Of a stretch of DNA of 37,408 bases, positions 7,282 through 14,620 are shown piece after piece. Position numbers and translations under genes: made by a program. The stretch lies in contig JANKMU010000013.1 in assembly GCA_024650045.1 (NCBI GenBank), forward strand, positions 16,773-54,180, written 5' to 3'. The notes beneath the pieces were generated by a model that was not told the origin of the DNA, did not search any database, and saw nothing but the letters and a program-made list of their open reading frames with translations. The stretch is from Mycoplasmatota bacterium. GTDB taxonomy: Bacteria; Bacillota_I; Bacilli_A; Acholeplasmatales; Acholeplasmataceae. The stretch's first letter is position 1; each line of letters starts with the position of its first letter.

Positions 7282-9789
7282 ATGAAAAAAATCTTGAAAC
7301 TATTATTCATCAGCTCATTATTACTGTTTGGAGTAACTTCCATTTTTTTCTCATACCCTAATGAAGATTATACAAATGAAAGCATTGAACTTTTATACAA
7401 AGTAAATGATGAATATCTAGCACAAGAGATTGCTATTGAAAATGAATTAGAATTGGTTTCTTTTTCTACTTATGGGTTTGCTACCTATCAAACGAATCAT
7501 CAAAGTCAAATTGACCAATTGGTAGAAAAGGGATTTATTTATAATAAAACATCAAAAATAGTTGCTCCTCCGTGGCAAGAACCTGGTGATCCTTTATTAG
7601 GGGATCAATATGCTATTGAACTGATGGGTGTTAATATGGCATGGACGTTTACAGAAGGAAGTGCAGATATAACCATCGCAATTATTGATACAGGTATTGA
7701 TACTGATCATGATGAGTTTACTGGAAGATTATCAACACTATCTTACAACTCAAGAACAAAACAAGTTGGTTTAGCATTTGTTGAAGATGATAATGGACAT
7801 GGAACTGCTATTACTGGTGTCATTGGAGCCAATAAAGATAACTCTAAAGGTATTGCTGGTATTGTTCAAAACTCTGTATTACTAGTGATTAAAGCTAATA
7901 ATTTAGATGACCCTGATACAACAGAGGTTGATGAATCCAAACAGTTTTCTGACTCTGCAATCATTGAAGGCATCTACTATGCAGTTAATCAAGGTGCTGA
8001 TATCATTAACTTGAGTCTTGGAGGCACTTACGCAAATCCTTTAACTGAAGATGCAATTGAATATGCACGTCTAAACGATGTCATTGTTGTTGCAGCAAGT
8101 GGGAATGATGGAACAAATGAAAAACTTTATCCCGCATCTTTTGAAGGTGTTATTTCAGTTGGTGCTGTTGATGAGACATCTACGATATGGGATACCGCAG
8201 AAGCAGGATCTAATTATAATGACAAAGTTGATCTAACTGCACCAGGTGTATCCATAGTTACAACCGGTTTAAATAATCAATATGTAACATCTACTGGAAC
8301 ATCTTTAGCCGCACCTCAAGTAACAGGTGTTCTTGGTTTAATGCTTTCTTATTTTACAGATCTTTCAGATGATCAAATAATCAGTCAATTATTAAATACT
8401 GCTATAGACCAAGGAGATCCGGGTTACGATATATATTATGGATATGGTGTTGTGCACGCATATCAAGCTTTACAAGTCGAAGAAGTCACGATAACATTTG
8501 AAACATATGGTGGCACCACAATTGATCCAATAACAGTTTTAGTTAACCAAACTTTTGAAGTTGATGACCCTTTTAAATCTGGGCATTCATTTCAAGGTTG
8601 GTATTATGATGAATCATTTGAGTTTGAGTTTTTAGTAGGTGTAGATACTACCAATGTCAATTTAACACTTTATGCTAAATATCAAAAAAATATATATGAT
8701 GTTACTTTTATAACTGAAGGTACCAATGTAGAATCCATTTCTGTTTTATACGGTGAAACTTTTGATGTAACTACAAGTGAACTTGAAGGTCATGATTTTA
8801 TAGGTTGGTATTATGATATTGACTATATAAATCCTTATGCAAATGAACCAGTAGTTGATCATTTAACTCTTTATGCGAAATTTACAAAATCATTATATAC
8901 AGTCACTTACTACATAGATAACGAAGTTGACTCATTTATTGAAGTTTTATATGGTGAAACTTTTGAACCCATGATTCCTGAAGGAGAGTTTGCGTTTTTA
9001 GGTTGGTACTTGGATACTAATTTTACCAATCCATATGAAATTCAACCAGTTACAAATCATCTAAACTTATATGCAAGATTCGATGATGGACTATATACCG
9101 TTATTTTCTATGATAGCGATCAAACGACAGTATTACAGCAAAATAATGTTTATTATGGTTCAGAAGTAGATGCTCCAACAGAGCCAACAAAGGCATCAAC
9201 ACCATCATTTGATTTTATATTCGAATCATGGAGTGAAGCATATGACTATATTATAGAGGACACATTTATATATCCAGTTTTTTCAAAAGTATATAAACCT
9301 GAATCTATTTATCTTTTACCAGGTGTTGATACGATTTATGCTGATGAAAACTGGAATGATGGAGATATTTATTTAATCGATACTCTTTTGACTTATGAAG
9401 TTCGAGGTGAGGTTGACATCAATCTTCCTGGAAGATATACAATTTATTATGATATTTATGACAATGAAAATGTTATTGATACAAAAGTTAGAATGGTTAG
9501 AGTTGTTGAAAAAGAGGTAGATGTTGTTATTACATTGAATCCTGATATTACAACCATTCATCTCGGAGATAAATATGTAGACCAAGGAGCAACAACAAAT
9601 CTAGGTGAAATCACAAAAACAGGTGATGTTAACACAAATGAAGTTGGTGTTTATATCATCACTTATGAAGTGATCTATCAAAATCAATCGACAACAAAAA
9701 CAAAGTATGTTTATGTTATTGAACAAAACATTCCACTATCTAATCTAACAGCATATATTAAAAAAGAGCAGGAGGTGTGGTTTCTATGA
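7282..9789 (+). CDS. Secreted subtilisin-like (S8) protease with InlB-type and Ig-like C-terminal repeats
   Basis: The 835-residue protein starts with a signal peptide (KK followed by a long hydrophobic stretch). A prodomain-like segment leads into the S8 domain (about 100-400). The triad is Asp136 (IIDTGIDT), His173 (NGHGTAITG) and Ser341 (GTSLAAPQ), with oxyanion Asn275 (ASGND). Residues about 405-640 hold repeats of the Listeria-Bacteroides (InlB B-repeat) type, each with an F-x-GW motif: FQGWYYDES, FIGWYYDID, FLGWYLDTN and a degenerate FESWSEAYD. Two DUF5011/Ig-like modules follow (about 670-810; LLPGVDTIYADENW and LNPDITTIHLGDKY). No LPxTG anchor or C-terminal membrane helix is seen, so it may be released or held by its repeats. 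The stop codon overlaps the ATG of the next lipoprotein gene (ATGA), which carries the same Ig-like modules. Confidence 0.92.
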   Translation: MKKILKLLFISSLLLFGVTSIFFSYPNEDYTNESIELLYKVNDEYLAQEIAIENELELVSFSTYGFATYQTNHQSQIDQLVEKGFIYNKTSKIVAPPWQEPGDPLLGDQYAIELMGVNMAWTFTEGSADITIAIIDTGIDTDHDEFTGRLSTLSYNSRTKQVGLAFVEDDNGHGTAITGVIGANKDNSKGIAGIVQNSVLLVIKANNLDDPDTTEVDESKQFSDSAIIEGIYYAVNQGADIINLSLGGTYANPLTEDAIEYARLNDVIVVAASGNDGTNEKLYPASFEGVISVGAVDETSTIWDTAEAGSNYNDKVDLTAPGVSIVTTGLNNQYVTSTGTSLAAPQVTGVLGLMLSYFTDLSDDQIISQLLNTAIDQGDPGYDIYYGYGVVHAYQALQVEEVTITFETYGGTTIDPITVLVNQTFEVDDPFKSGHSFQGWYYDESFEFEFLVGVDTTNVNLTLYAKYQKNIYDVTFITEGTNVESISVLYGETFDVTTSELEGHDFIGWYYDIDYINPYANEPVVDHLTLYAKFTKSLYTVTYYIDNEVDSFIEVLYGETFEPMIPEGEFAFLGWYLDTNFTNPYEIQPVTNHLNLYARFDDGLYTVIFYDSDQTTVLQQNNVYYGSEVDAPTEPTKASTPSFDFIFESWSEAYDYIIEDTFIYPVFSKVYKPESIYLLPGVDTIYADENWNDGDIYLIDTLLTYEVRGEVDINLPGRYTIYYDIYDNENVIDTKVRMVRVVEKEVDVVITLNPDITTIHLGDKYVDQGATTNLGEITKTGDVNTNEVGVYIITYEVIYQNQSTTKTKYVYVIEQNIPLSNLTAYIKKEQEVWFL

Positions 9790-10319
9790 GAAAAGCAATA
9801 TTTTTATTGTTCATCGTCATGTTACTTACCCTATCTGCATGTGTTCAACCAACTATTGATAACTTAGAAATGTCTTTAAATCCTGGAGTCGATACCATAG
9901 AAATTGGTAAATCTCATGTTGATACAGGAGCTCAAGCTAGTTATGGACTAAGATTGCTCACTATTGAAGTTATAAAAAACAATGTAGATACAAATCAAAT
10001 TGGTGTCTATGAAATCATTTATCAAGCTACATATTCTAATCTTGTTAAGACCATAACACGTATGGTAACTGTTATAGATGAAGCACCACCAGTTATTTCA
10101 TTAAATCCAGGTGTTGATACTATTTTTGTTGGAGAAACATGGATTGATGCAGGTGTTGAAGCAGTAGATGCTAGTGGTGGTGAAGTTACACTTTCTACTG
10201 AAGGCGAAGTTTTAAGTATTGAAGGCGAATATGTTATTACATATATTGCTACCGATGAAAGTGGAAATACATCACAAATTCAAAGATATGTGAGTGTAAT
10301 TACAAAACAAACGCCTTAA
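9786..10319 (+). CDS. Lipoprotein with two DUF5011-type Ig-like domains
   Basis: The start is the ATG at 9786, preceded by AGGAGGTG at ideal distance; a GTG at 9777 lies in the ribosome binding site and is rejected. The 177-residue product has a lipoprotein signal peptide ending in LSAC, so it should be lipid-anchored on the outer face of the membrane. Two modules follow, beginning SLNPGVDTIEIGKSHVDTGA and SLNPGVDTIFVGETWIDAGV. These are the same type as the two C-terminal modules of the upstream protease, and no catalytic domain is present. The start overlaps the protease stop (ATGA), indicating translational coupling. Inference: a surface binding or docking partner for the protease, or a display element derived from it by duplication. 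Function is not established. Confidence 0.85.
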   Translation: MRKAIFLLFIVMLLTLSACVQPTIDNLEMSLNPGVDTIEIGKSHVDTGAQASYGLRLLTIEVIKNNVDTNQIGVYEIIYQATYSNLVKTITRMVTVIDEAPPVISLNPGVDTIFVGETWIDAGVEAVDASGGEVTLSTEGEVLSIEGEYVITYIATDESGNTSQIQRYVSVITKQTP

Positions 10320-10330
10320 TAAGACAAATA

Positions 10331-10360
10331 TTGTACTTTTCCCTATTAATAGACTATAAT
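10331..10360 (+). promoter_or_regulatory. Promoter of the DUF2188 gene
   Basis: TTGTAC (10331-10336), an 18-base spacer and TATAAT (10355-10360), 30 bases before the ATG at 10391. Its position shows that the in-frame TTG at 10331 cannot be the start codon. Confidence 0.65.
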
Positions 10361-10390
10361 GGAACTATAGTAATGAAGGGAGTTTTAGTC

Positions 10391-10756
10391 ATGTGTTTTT
10401 TTAGAAAGCGTCGTGAACGTAAAAGAGCCCTAGCGGCTGAGCAAGCTGAAGTGAAAACTGTTGAGGTTAAAAAAGAAGAAAAAGATGAGAAATCTAAATC
10501 AGCAACCAAGAAGCAAAGTGTAAAAACTGAAGTTAAGTCATCAAAGTATCATGTATCACAAAACAAAGATCCAAAAAATGATCATTACAAAGAATGGCGT
10601 GTTCGTAAAGAAGGATCAACAAAAACGATTAAATATTTTAATACACAAAAAGAAGCCATTGAATTTGCAGACAAACTTGCAGAAGAAGCTGGATCATCAG
10701 TTGTTATTCATAAGTTAGATGGTTCAATTAGAAAACAAGATTATGAAAAGAAATGA
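10391..10756 (+). CDS. Small basic DUF2188 domain protein
   Basis: Starting at the ATG at 10391 (AAGGGAG 8 bases upstream), the product is 121 residues. The first 50 residues are highly charged (Lys/Arg/Glu-rich, with FFRKRRERKR at the very start). The C-terminal 70 residues match the DUF2188 pattern: YHVSQNKD...WRVRKEGSTKTIKYFNTQKEAIEFADKLAEE...VVIHKLDGSIRKQ. That small domain repeats a W-x-V-(K/R)-x-E theme and is found in many bacteria without a proven function. The gene stands alone between its own promoter and terminator. The basic N-terminus suggests nucleic-acid or membrane-surface contact, which is inference only. Confidence 0.8.
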   Translation: MCFFRKRRERKRALAAEQAEVKTVEVKKEEKDEKSKSATKKQSVKTEVKSSKYHVSQNKDPKNDHYKEWRVRKEGSTKTIKYFNTQKEAIEFADKLAEEAGSSVVIHKLDGSIRKQDYEKK

Positions 10757-10757
10757 T

Positions 10758-10787
10758 AGAAGTTAGCAACTAACTTCTTTTCTTTTT
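10758..10787 (+). terminator. Intrinsic terminator after the DUF2188 gene
   Basis: Perfect 9-bp stem AGAAGTTAG / CTAACTTCT (10758-10766 and 10770-10778), loop CAA, T-rich tail. Confidence 0.85.
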
Positions 10788-10858
10788 GTCTAACATAATA
10801 GACGATTACTTGTTTTTATAAGATATCCTTTAATTAAAAGACATTTGAAAGATATTTA

Positions 10859-10867
10859 TGTTAAAAT
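10859..10867 (+). promoter_or_regulatory. Extended -10 promoter of the AEC transporter gene
   Basis: TGT-TAAAAT, an extended -10 element, lies 34 bases before the start; no clear -35 at standard spacing. Confidence 0.4.
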
Positions 10868-10901
10868 AAATGAGACCAATCCATGAAAGAAGGAACACTA
10901 C

Positions 10902-11909
10902 ATGGCTAGCACTTTTTTATTTGCGTTAAACGCTGTATTACCCATTTTTATTCTTATTTTATTAGGCTATTTTTTAAAGAAGTCTAATTTTATAGATACA
11001 CATTTTATTAACATCTTAAATAAATTTGTTTTTAGAGTTGGATTACCCGTCTTGCTCTTTTTCAATGTGTATAATATAAATAACTTAAATGAAATTAATT
11101 GGGGAGTTGTAGCATTTGCAGTCATAGGTATCTTAATTGCATTTTTTGTTGGGATTCTAAGTTTGGTCATAACAACAAAAGACCTAGAACAAAAAGGTGT
11201 TATTCTTCAATGTATTACACGTTCTAATTTTGCTTTAATTGGTATACCCTTAGCAATGGCACTTGGAGGAACCGAAGCAGTTGCTATTGTAGCGATTCTA
11301 TCATTATTCACCATTCCTTTAGCAAACCTGTTATCAGTGATTGCACTGAATATGTATCATGTTAATGAGTTTGGCGAACGTATTAGTGTTAAAAAAATGG
11401 TAATCAATATTATAACCAATCCATTAATCATAGGTGTTGCATTAGGTTTACTAACGTTATTGGTTCGTAGTTGGATTCCTGTTGTTGATGGTGAACTTGT
11501 TTTTAGTATCAAAAATAATATAAAATTCTCATATGATGCAATGCGTTTGATTAGTCAAACAGCATCACCAATGGCATTGATCGCTTTAGGTGGCTCATTT
11601 GAGATTTCTGTGATAAAACCTTTAATCAAACAAATTACTTTAGGTGTAATGTGGAGAATTGTTATTGTTCCTGCTATGATGTTATCGATTGCATATTTGC
11701 TTAAAGATAGAATTGTTGGCATGAGCAACTCATTTGCAGCTTTAATTTCTTTATTTGGTGCCCCAGTTGCAGTATCTAGTGCAATTATGGTTCATGAAAT
11801 GGGTGGAGATGAGAAGTTAGCAGCACAATTAGTTGTTTGGACAACCGTCTTTTCAGTCTTTACAATATTTGCTACAGTTGTTATATTTAGATCTTTAGGA
11901 GCGTTATAA
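10902..11909 (+). CDS. AEC (auxin efflux carrier) family transporter
   Basis: The 335-residue protein is almost entirely hydrophobic, with about ten membrane helices in two groups of five. It opens with the AEC-like segment VLPIFILILLGYFLKK and contains the family's polar breaks, such as NKFVFRVGLPVLLF near the start and FGAPVAVSSAIMV in the second half. AEC proteins in bacteria move dicarboxylates such as malate or malonate, or related organic acids; which one is carried here cannot be read. Its TAA stop overlaps the ATG of the methyltransferase gene by one base, so the two are translated together. AAGGAA precedes the ATG. Confidence 0.88.
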   Translation: MASTFLFALNAVLPIFILILLGYFLKKSNFIDTHFINILNKFVFRVGLPVLLFFNVYNINNLNEINWGVVAFAVIGILIAFFVGILSLVITTKDLEQKGVILQCITRSNFALIGIPLAMALGGTEAVAIVAILSLFTIPLANLLSVIALNMYHVNEFGERISVKKMVINIITNPLIIGVALGLLTLLVRSWIPVVDGELVFSIKNNIKFSYDAMRLISQTASPMALIALGGSFEISVIKPLIKQITLGVMWRIVIVPAMMLSIAYLLKDRIVGMSNSFAALISLFGAPVAVSSAIMVHEMGGDEKLAAQLVVWTTVFSVFTIFATVVIFRSLGAL

Positions 11910-12595
11910 TGTATCATCATTTAAGTCAGTTTTATGATCAATTATTTCCTTGGAATTCTAAAATTGAAGATTTGATTAAACCATATGTAATAAAATCTGG
12001 TCATGCCATAGACTTAGGATGTGGCACAGGAAGACTAACGAATTTGTTAAATCAACTTGGTATGAATGTTATAGGTATCGATTTAGATCAAGAAATGATA
12101 GAAGTTGCTGGAAATAAGTATCCTCATATTACATTTTTAAATGATGATATGGTTCATAGTTTAAAAAGACCAATAACATATGATTTGATGACATGTTTTG
12201 GAAATACACTTCCTCATTTATCAATAGAAGAATTAAAGATGTTTTTCATGTTAGTAGGTCAAAGACTAACGAATTCAGGTGTTTTAATTGTTCAACTGTT
12301 AAATTATAAAAAAATATTAAGCGAAAAACCAGAACATCTTAAAGAGATTAAAAATGATCAAGTTAATTTTATTAGATTATATACATATCATCAAGACCAT
12401 ATATTATTTAAGACAATACTTAAAACGAATAACAAAGAAACTGTTGGAACAACAAAACTATATCCTTATCAGAAAGAAGATTTGGAAAAAGTAATAGATC
12501 ATGTAGGACTTACATCACAAGCTTTTGGAGATTTTAGTTTAAAACCATTTGAGGAACAAGATTATTATCTATATTTAATCATTTCAAAAAAATAA
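11909..12595 (+). CDS. Class I SAM-dependent methyltransferase
   Basis: The 228-residue protein carries a standard SAM-binding motif I, AIDLGCGTGRLTNLL (about residues 33-47), and an acidic end of strand 2 (VIGIDLDQEM, about 54-63). FLNDDM and LMTCFGNTLPHL correspond to the later motifs of the Rossmann fold. It is of the small-molecule type and similar in layout to methyltransferase domain 25/11 proteins. No RNA- or DNA-binding appendage is visible, and the substrate is unknown. The ATG overlaps the stop of the AEC transporter gene, suggesting linked expression. A terminator whose stem begins in the stop codon follows. Confidence 0.87.
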   Translation: MYHHLSQFYDQLFPWNSKIEDLIKPYVIKSGHAIDLGCGTGRLTNLLNQLGMNVIGIDLDQEMIEVAGNKYPHITFLNDDMVHSLKRPITYDLMTCFGNTLPHLSIEELKMFFMLVGQRLTNSGVLIVQLLNYKKILSEKPEHLKEIKNDQVNFIRLYTYHQDHILFKTILKTNNKETVGTTKLYPYQKEDLEKVIDHVGLTSQAFGDFSLKPFEEQDYYLYLIISKK

Positions 12596-12616
12596 CACCT
12601 TTTGAGGTGTTTTTTT
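12594..12616 (+). terminator. Intrinsic terminator after the methyltransferase gene
   Basis: Stem AACACCT / AGGTGTT (12594-12600 and 12605-12611) with loop TTTG and a T tail; the stem starts inside the stop codon. Confidence 0.8.
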
Positions 12617-12680
12617 GCATTTATTTTGAATAACATAGAAAAATGTGATACCTTGTATTTGGATGAAAGGATGGATCCAT

Positions 12681-14012
12681 ATGACAAATTTAAAAAAAGA
12701 GATTGGATTATTTGGAGGCATTTCAATATTAGCAGGAATCATGATTGGTTCAGGAATCTTTGTCTTTGGTAGTTTGATTCTAACGCGTGTTGGATATGCA
12801 TTAGGTTTATCATTATTAGCATGGTTAATAGGTGGTATTATTACATTGTTTTCTGGTTTAACTTATGCTGAGTTAGGAACAATGTTTCCTGAGACTGGTG
12901 GATATTATATTTACTTAAGAAGAGCTTATGGTAAGAAAATAGCATTTTTAAGTGGGATGATGAATTTTGTTTTATCTAGTAGCGGTAGTATTGCGTTGTT
13001 AGCTTTGATTTTTGCTGATGTATTATCTTATATGTTACCAATCGCATCTTATGTTAAATGGATTGCAGCCTTAGTGATTATTTTACTATCAGTTGTCAAT
13101 TATTTTGGTATCAAAGTAGGAGCAACCGTTCAAAAGATTTTTTTAGTAGCAAAAGTTATACCAATTGTTGCAATTATATTTATCGGGTTATTTATGGGAA
13201 CAGAAACAGTAAGTTTTTCGTTACAACAAACCGGTGATGTTTCGTTTTTTAGAATATTGACAATGGTGGCGTTCGGTGTTGTTGGAACCCTTTGGGCATA
13301 TGAAGGATGGACGAACTTAAATACTGTTGCTGGAGAAATGAAAAATGTTAAGAAAGATTTACCAAGAGCTTTATCAATTTCTACTCTATTGGTAACAGGA
13401 TTATATGTATTATTTATCTTCGCTTTGTACCGTATTATTTCTTATGATAATTTAGTACCAATGGCAGAAGCAGGAACAATTTTACCGATTGCAGCAATGA
13501 TGACATTATTTGGAAATGCTGGTATGAGTTTTGTCCTTATTGCAGTGACTATTTCAATTTTTGGTGCACTCAATGGTAGTGTTATGGTATTTCCTAGAGT
13601 CTATTATGCAATGGCAAAAGATGAAACATTTTTTCCTCAGTTTGCAAAATTAGATAAAAAATACCAAACACCATTTGTAGCAATCATAGGATCGGGTGTC
13701 ATGGCACTTATCTTATTGATGTTTAATATTGAACAACTATTAACATTTATTGTTTTTGGTGGTTTAATCTTTAACTCATTAATTTTCTTCTCAGTCTTCT
13801 TGTTTAGAAAAAGATATCCTGATATGGAAAGACCTTATAAGGTTTGGGGATATCCATATGTTCCAATTATTGCGATTGTCGGTTTGATGGGATTGTTAGT
13901 CGCAACACTCATTGAAAGTCTAGTACCATCCTTAATTGGATTTGGTGTATTGGTCCTTGGATATATTCTATATCATTTGTTTATGATTAGGAAAGAATCA
14001 ACAGAACTATAA
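12681..14012 (+). CDS. APC superfamily amino-acid permease
   Basis: Starting at the ATG at 12681, with AAAGGA about 9 bases upstream, the product is 443 residues. A GTG at 12645 in the same frame has no ribosome binding site and would add a non-conserved tail. There are about twelve membrane helices. The first contains ISILAGIMIGSGIF, the glycine-rich unwound segment that binds the amino-acid backbone in APC transporters. LWAYEGWTNLNTVAGEMKN in the sixth helix region and YPYVPIIAI near the end fit the serine/threonine-exchanger/LAT-like branch. It imports or exchanges an amino acid across the cytoplasmic membrane; the substrate is not readable. With the two peptidases nearby it suggests an amino-acid-consuming lifestyle. 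Confidence 0.9.
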   Translation: MTNLKKEIGLFGGISILAGIMIGSGIFVFGSLILTRVGYALGLSLLAWLIGGIITLFSGLTYAELGTMFPETGGYYIYLRRAYGKKIAFLSGMMNFVLSSSGSIALLALIFADVLSYMLPIASYVKWIAALVIILLSVVNYFGIKVGATVQKIFLVAKVIPIVAIIFIGLFMGTETVSFSLQQTGDVSFFRILTMVAFGVVGTLWAYEGWTNLNTVAGEMKNVKKDLPRALSISTLLVTGLYVLFIFALYRIISYDNLVPMAEAGTILPIAAMMTLFGNAGMSFVLIAVTISIFGALNGSVMVFPRVYYAMAKDETFFPQFAKLDKKYQTPFVAIIGSGVMALILLMFNIEQLLTFIVFGGLIFNSLIFFSVFLFRKRYPDMERPYKVWGYPYVPIIAIVGLMGLLVATLIESLVPSLIGFGVLVLGYILYHLFMIRKESTEL

Positions 14013-14018
14013 ATAAAT

Positions 14019-14049
14019 AGCACACATTTTGCAATGTGTGCTTTTCTTT
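14019..14049 (+). terminator. Intrinsic terminator between convergent genes
   Basis: Perfect 10-bp stem AGCACACATT / AATGTGTGCT (14019-14028 and 14033-14042), loop TTGC, T-rich tail on the plus strand. The opposite side is also A/T-rich, so it may stop the minus-strand unit as well. Confidence 0.85.
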
Positions 14050-14052
14050 CGC

Positions 14053-14559
14053 TTATTTTTGTTTATCATTTATAGAATGAAGTAATTTGATAATCTCTGA
14101 AAATCCAATAAATAATGTCCCTGAAACGAATGCAGAGAAGATAGTGATTAATCCTACTTGAGGTCCACCGTTTCCTAGGAAAAACATTGCAGTGATGCCA
14201 CCAACAATATAGACAACGATTCCAATTAACTTCAATGTGAAAGCAACTGTATTTGGTGCTAAGGTCCCTTTGACTTCTTTAATTTCTTTTTCAAGATGTT
14301 CGATTTCTTTTGTTAATGTTAGAAGTTCATCAACTTGCTTGTCTGTAACATCATTAAGAGGAACTTTTTTGTAATATTTTAACATAGCTGTTTCTCGATA
14401 ATATTCACTATCGATATATTCATTAGTTTGACTATCTGAATATTCTTTTTCAAATAAACCTAAGTGAATTAAATCTTCATCTCTCTTTTTTTGTTTTAGT
14501 TCACTAAGCTTTTGTTTTTTCTGTTGAATCAAATCTTCAATTTTAGTTGGATTTTCCAT
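14053..14559 (-). CDS. Small membrane protein with coiled-coil N-terminus, unknown function
   Basis: I do not recognise the family. The 168-residue protein begins with a charged helix (about 5-28), has a polar middle, a second heptad-like helix (about 75-98), then two membrane helices (about 104-128 and 134-156) and a short polar tail. There is no signal peptide and no enzymatic motif. It lies 61 bases downstream of clpB on the same strand and is probably co-transcribed with it. Its ribosome binding site (AAAGGGGG on the minus strand, plus-strand positions 14568-14575) sits in the 3' arm of a strong hairpin. Inference: a stress-linked membrane protein whose translation may be conditional. Confidence 0.7.
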   Translation of the reverse strand: MENPTKIEDLIQQKKQKLSELKQKKRDEDLIHLGLFEKEYSDSQTNEYIDSEYYRETAMLKYYKKVPLNDVTDKQVDELLTLTKEIEHLEKEIKEVKGTLAPNTVAFTLKLIGIVVYIVGGITAMFFLGNGGPQVGLITIFSAFVSGTLFIGFSEIIKLLHSINDKQK

Positions 14560-14565
14560 AGGAAA

Positions 14566-14602
14566 TACCCCCTTTATGAATATTCTACATATGAAGGGGG
14601 TA
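14566..14602 (-). promoter_or_regulatory. Hairpin sequestering the ribosome binding site of the gene after clpB
   Basis: On the minus-strand RNA a perfect 9-bp stem, UACCCCCUU / AAGGGGGUA (plus-strand positions 14594-14602 and 14566-14574), extends past one mismatch by two more pairs. The 3' arm contains most of the Shine-Dalgarno sequence of the downstream gene (start at 14559). No U run follows, so it is not an ordinary terminator. Its place behind a CIRCE-controlled clpB makes a temperature- or factor-dependent translation switch conceivable (inference). Confidence 0.5.
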
Positions 14603-14620
14603 TAAAGTCAATGTATTCAT

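Noticed and set aside
9777-9786. GTG start for the Ig-like lipoprotein
   Set aside because: The GTG is part of the ribosome binding site AGGAGGTG that serves the ATG at 9786; only the ATG gives a proper lipoprotein signal peptide.
9700-9800. Frameshift splitting one long subtilisin gene
   Set aside because: The second gene has its own ribosome binding site, ATG, signal peptide and lipobox, so it is a separate overlapping gene.
10331-10391. Longer N-terminus for the DUF2188 protein from TTG 10331
   Set aside because: The added segment coincides with the -35 and -10 elements; the ATG at 10391 has a good ribosome binding site.
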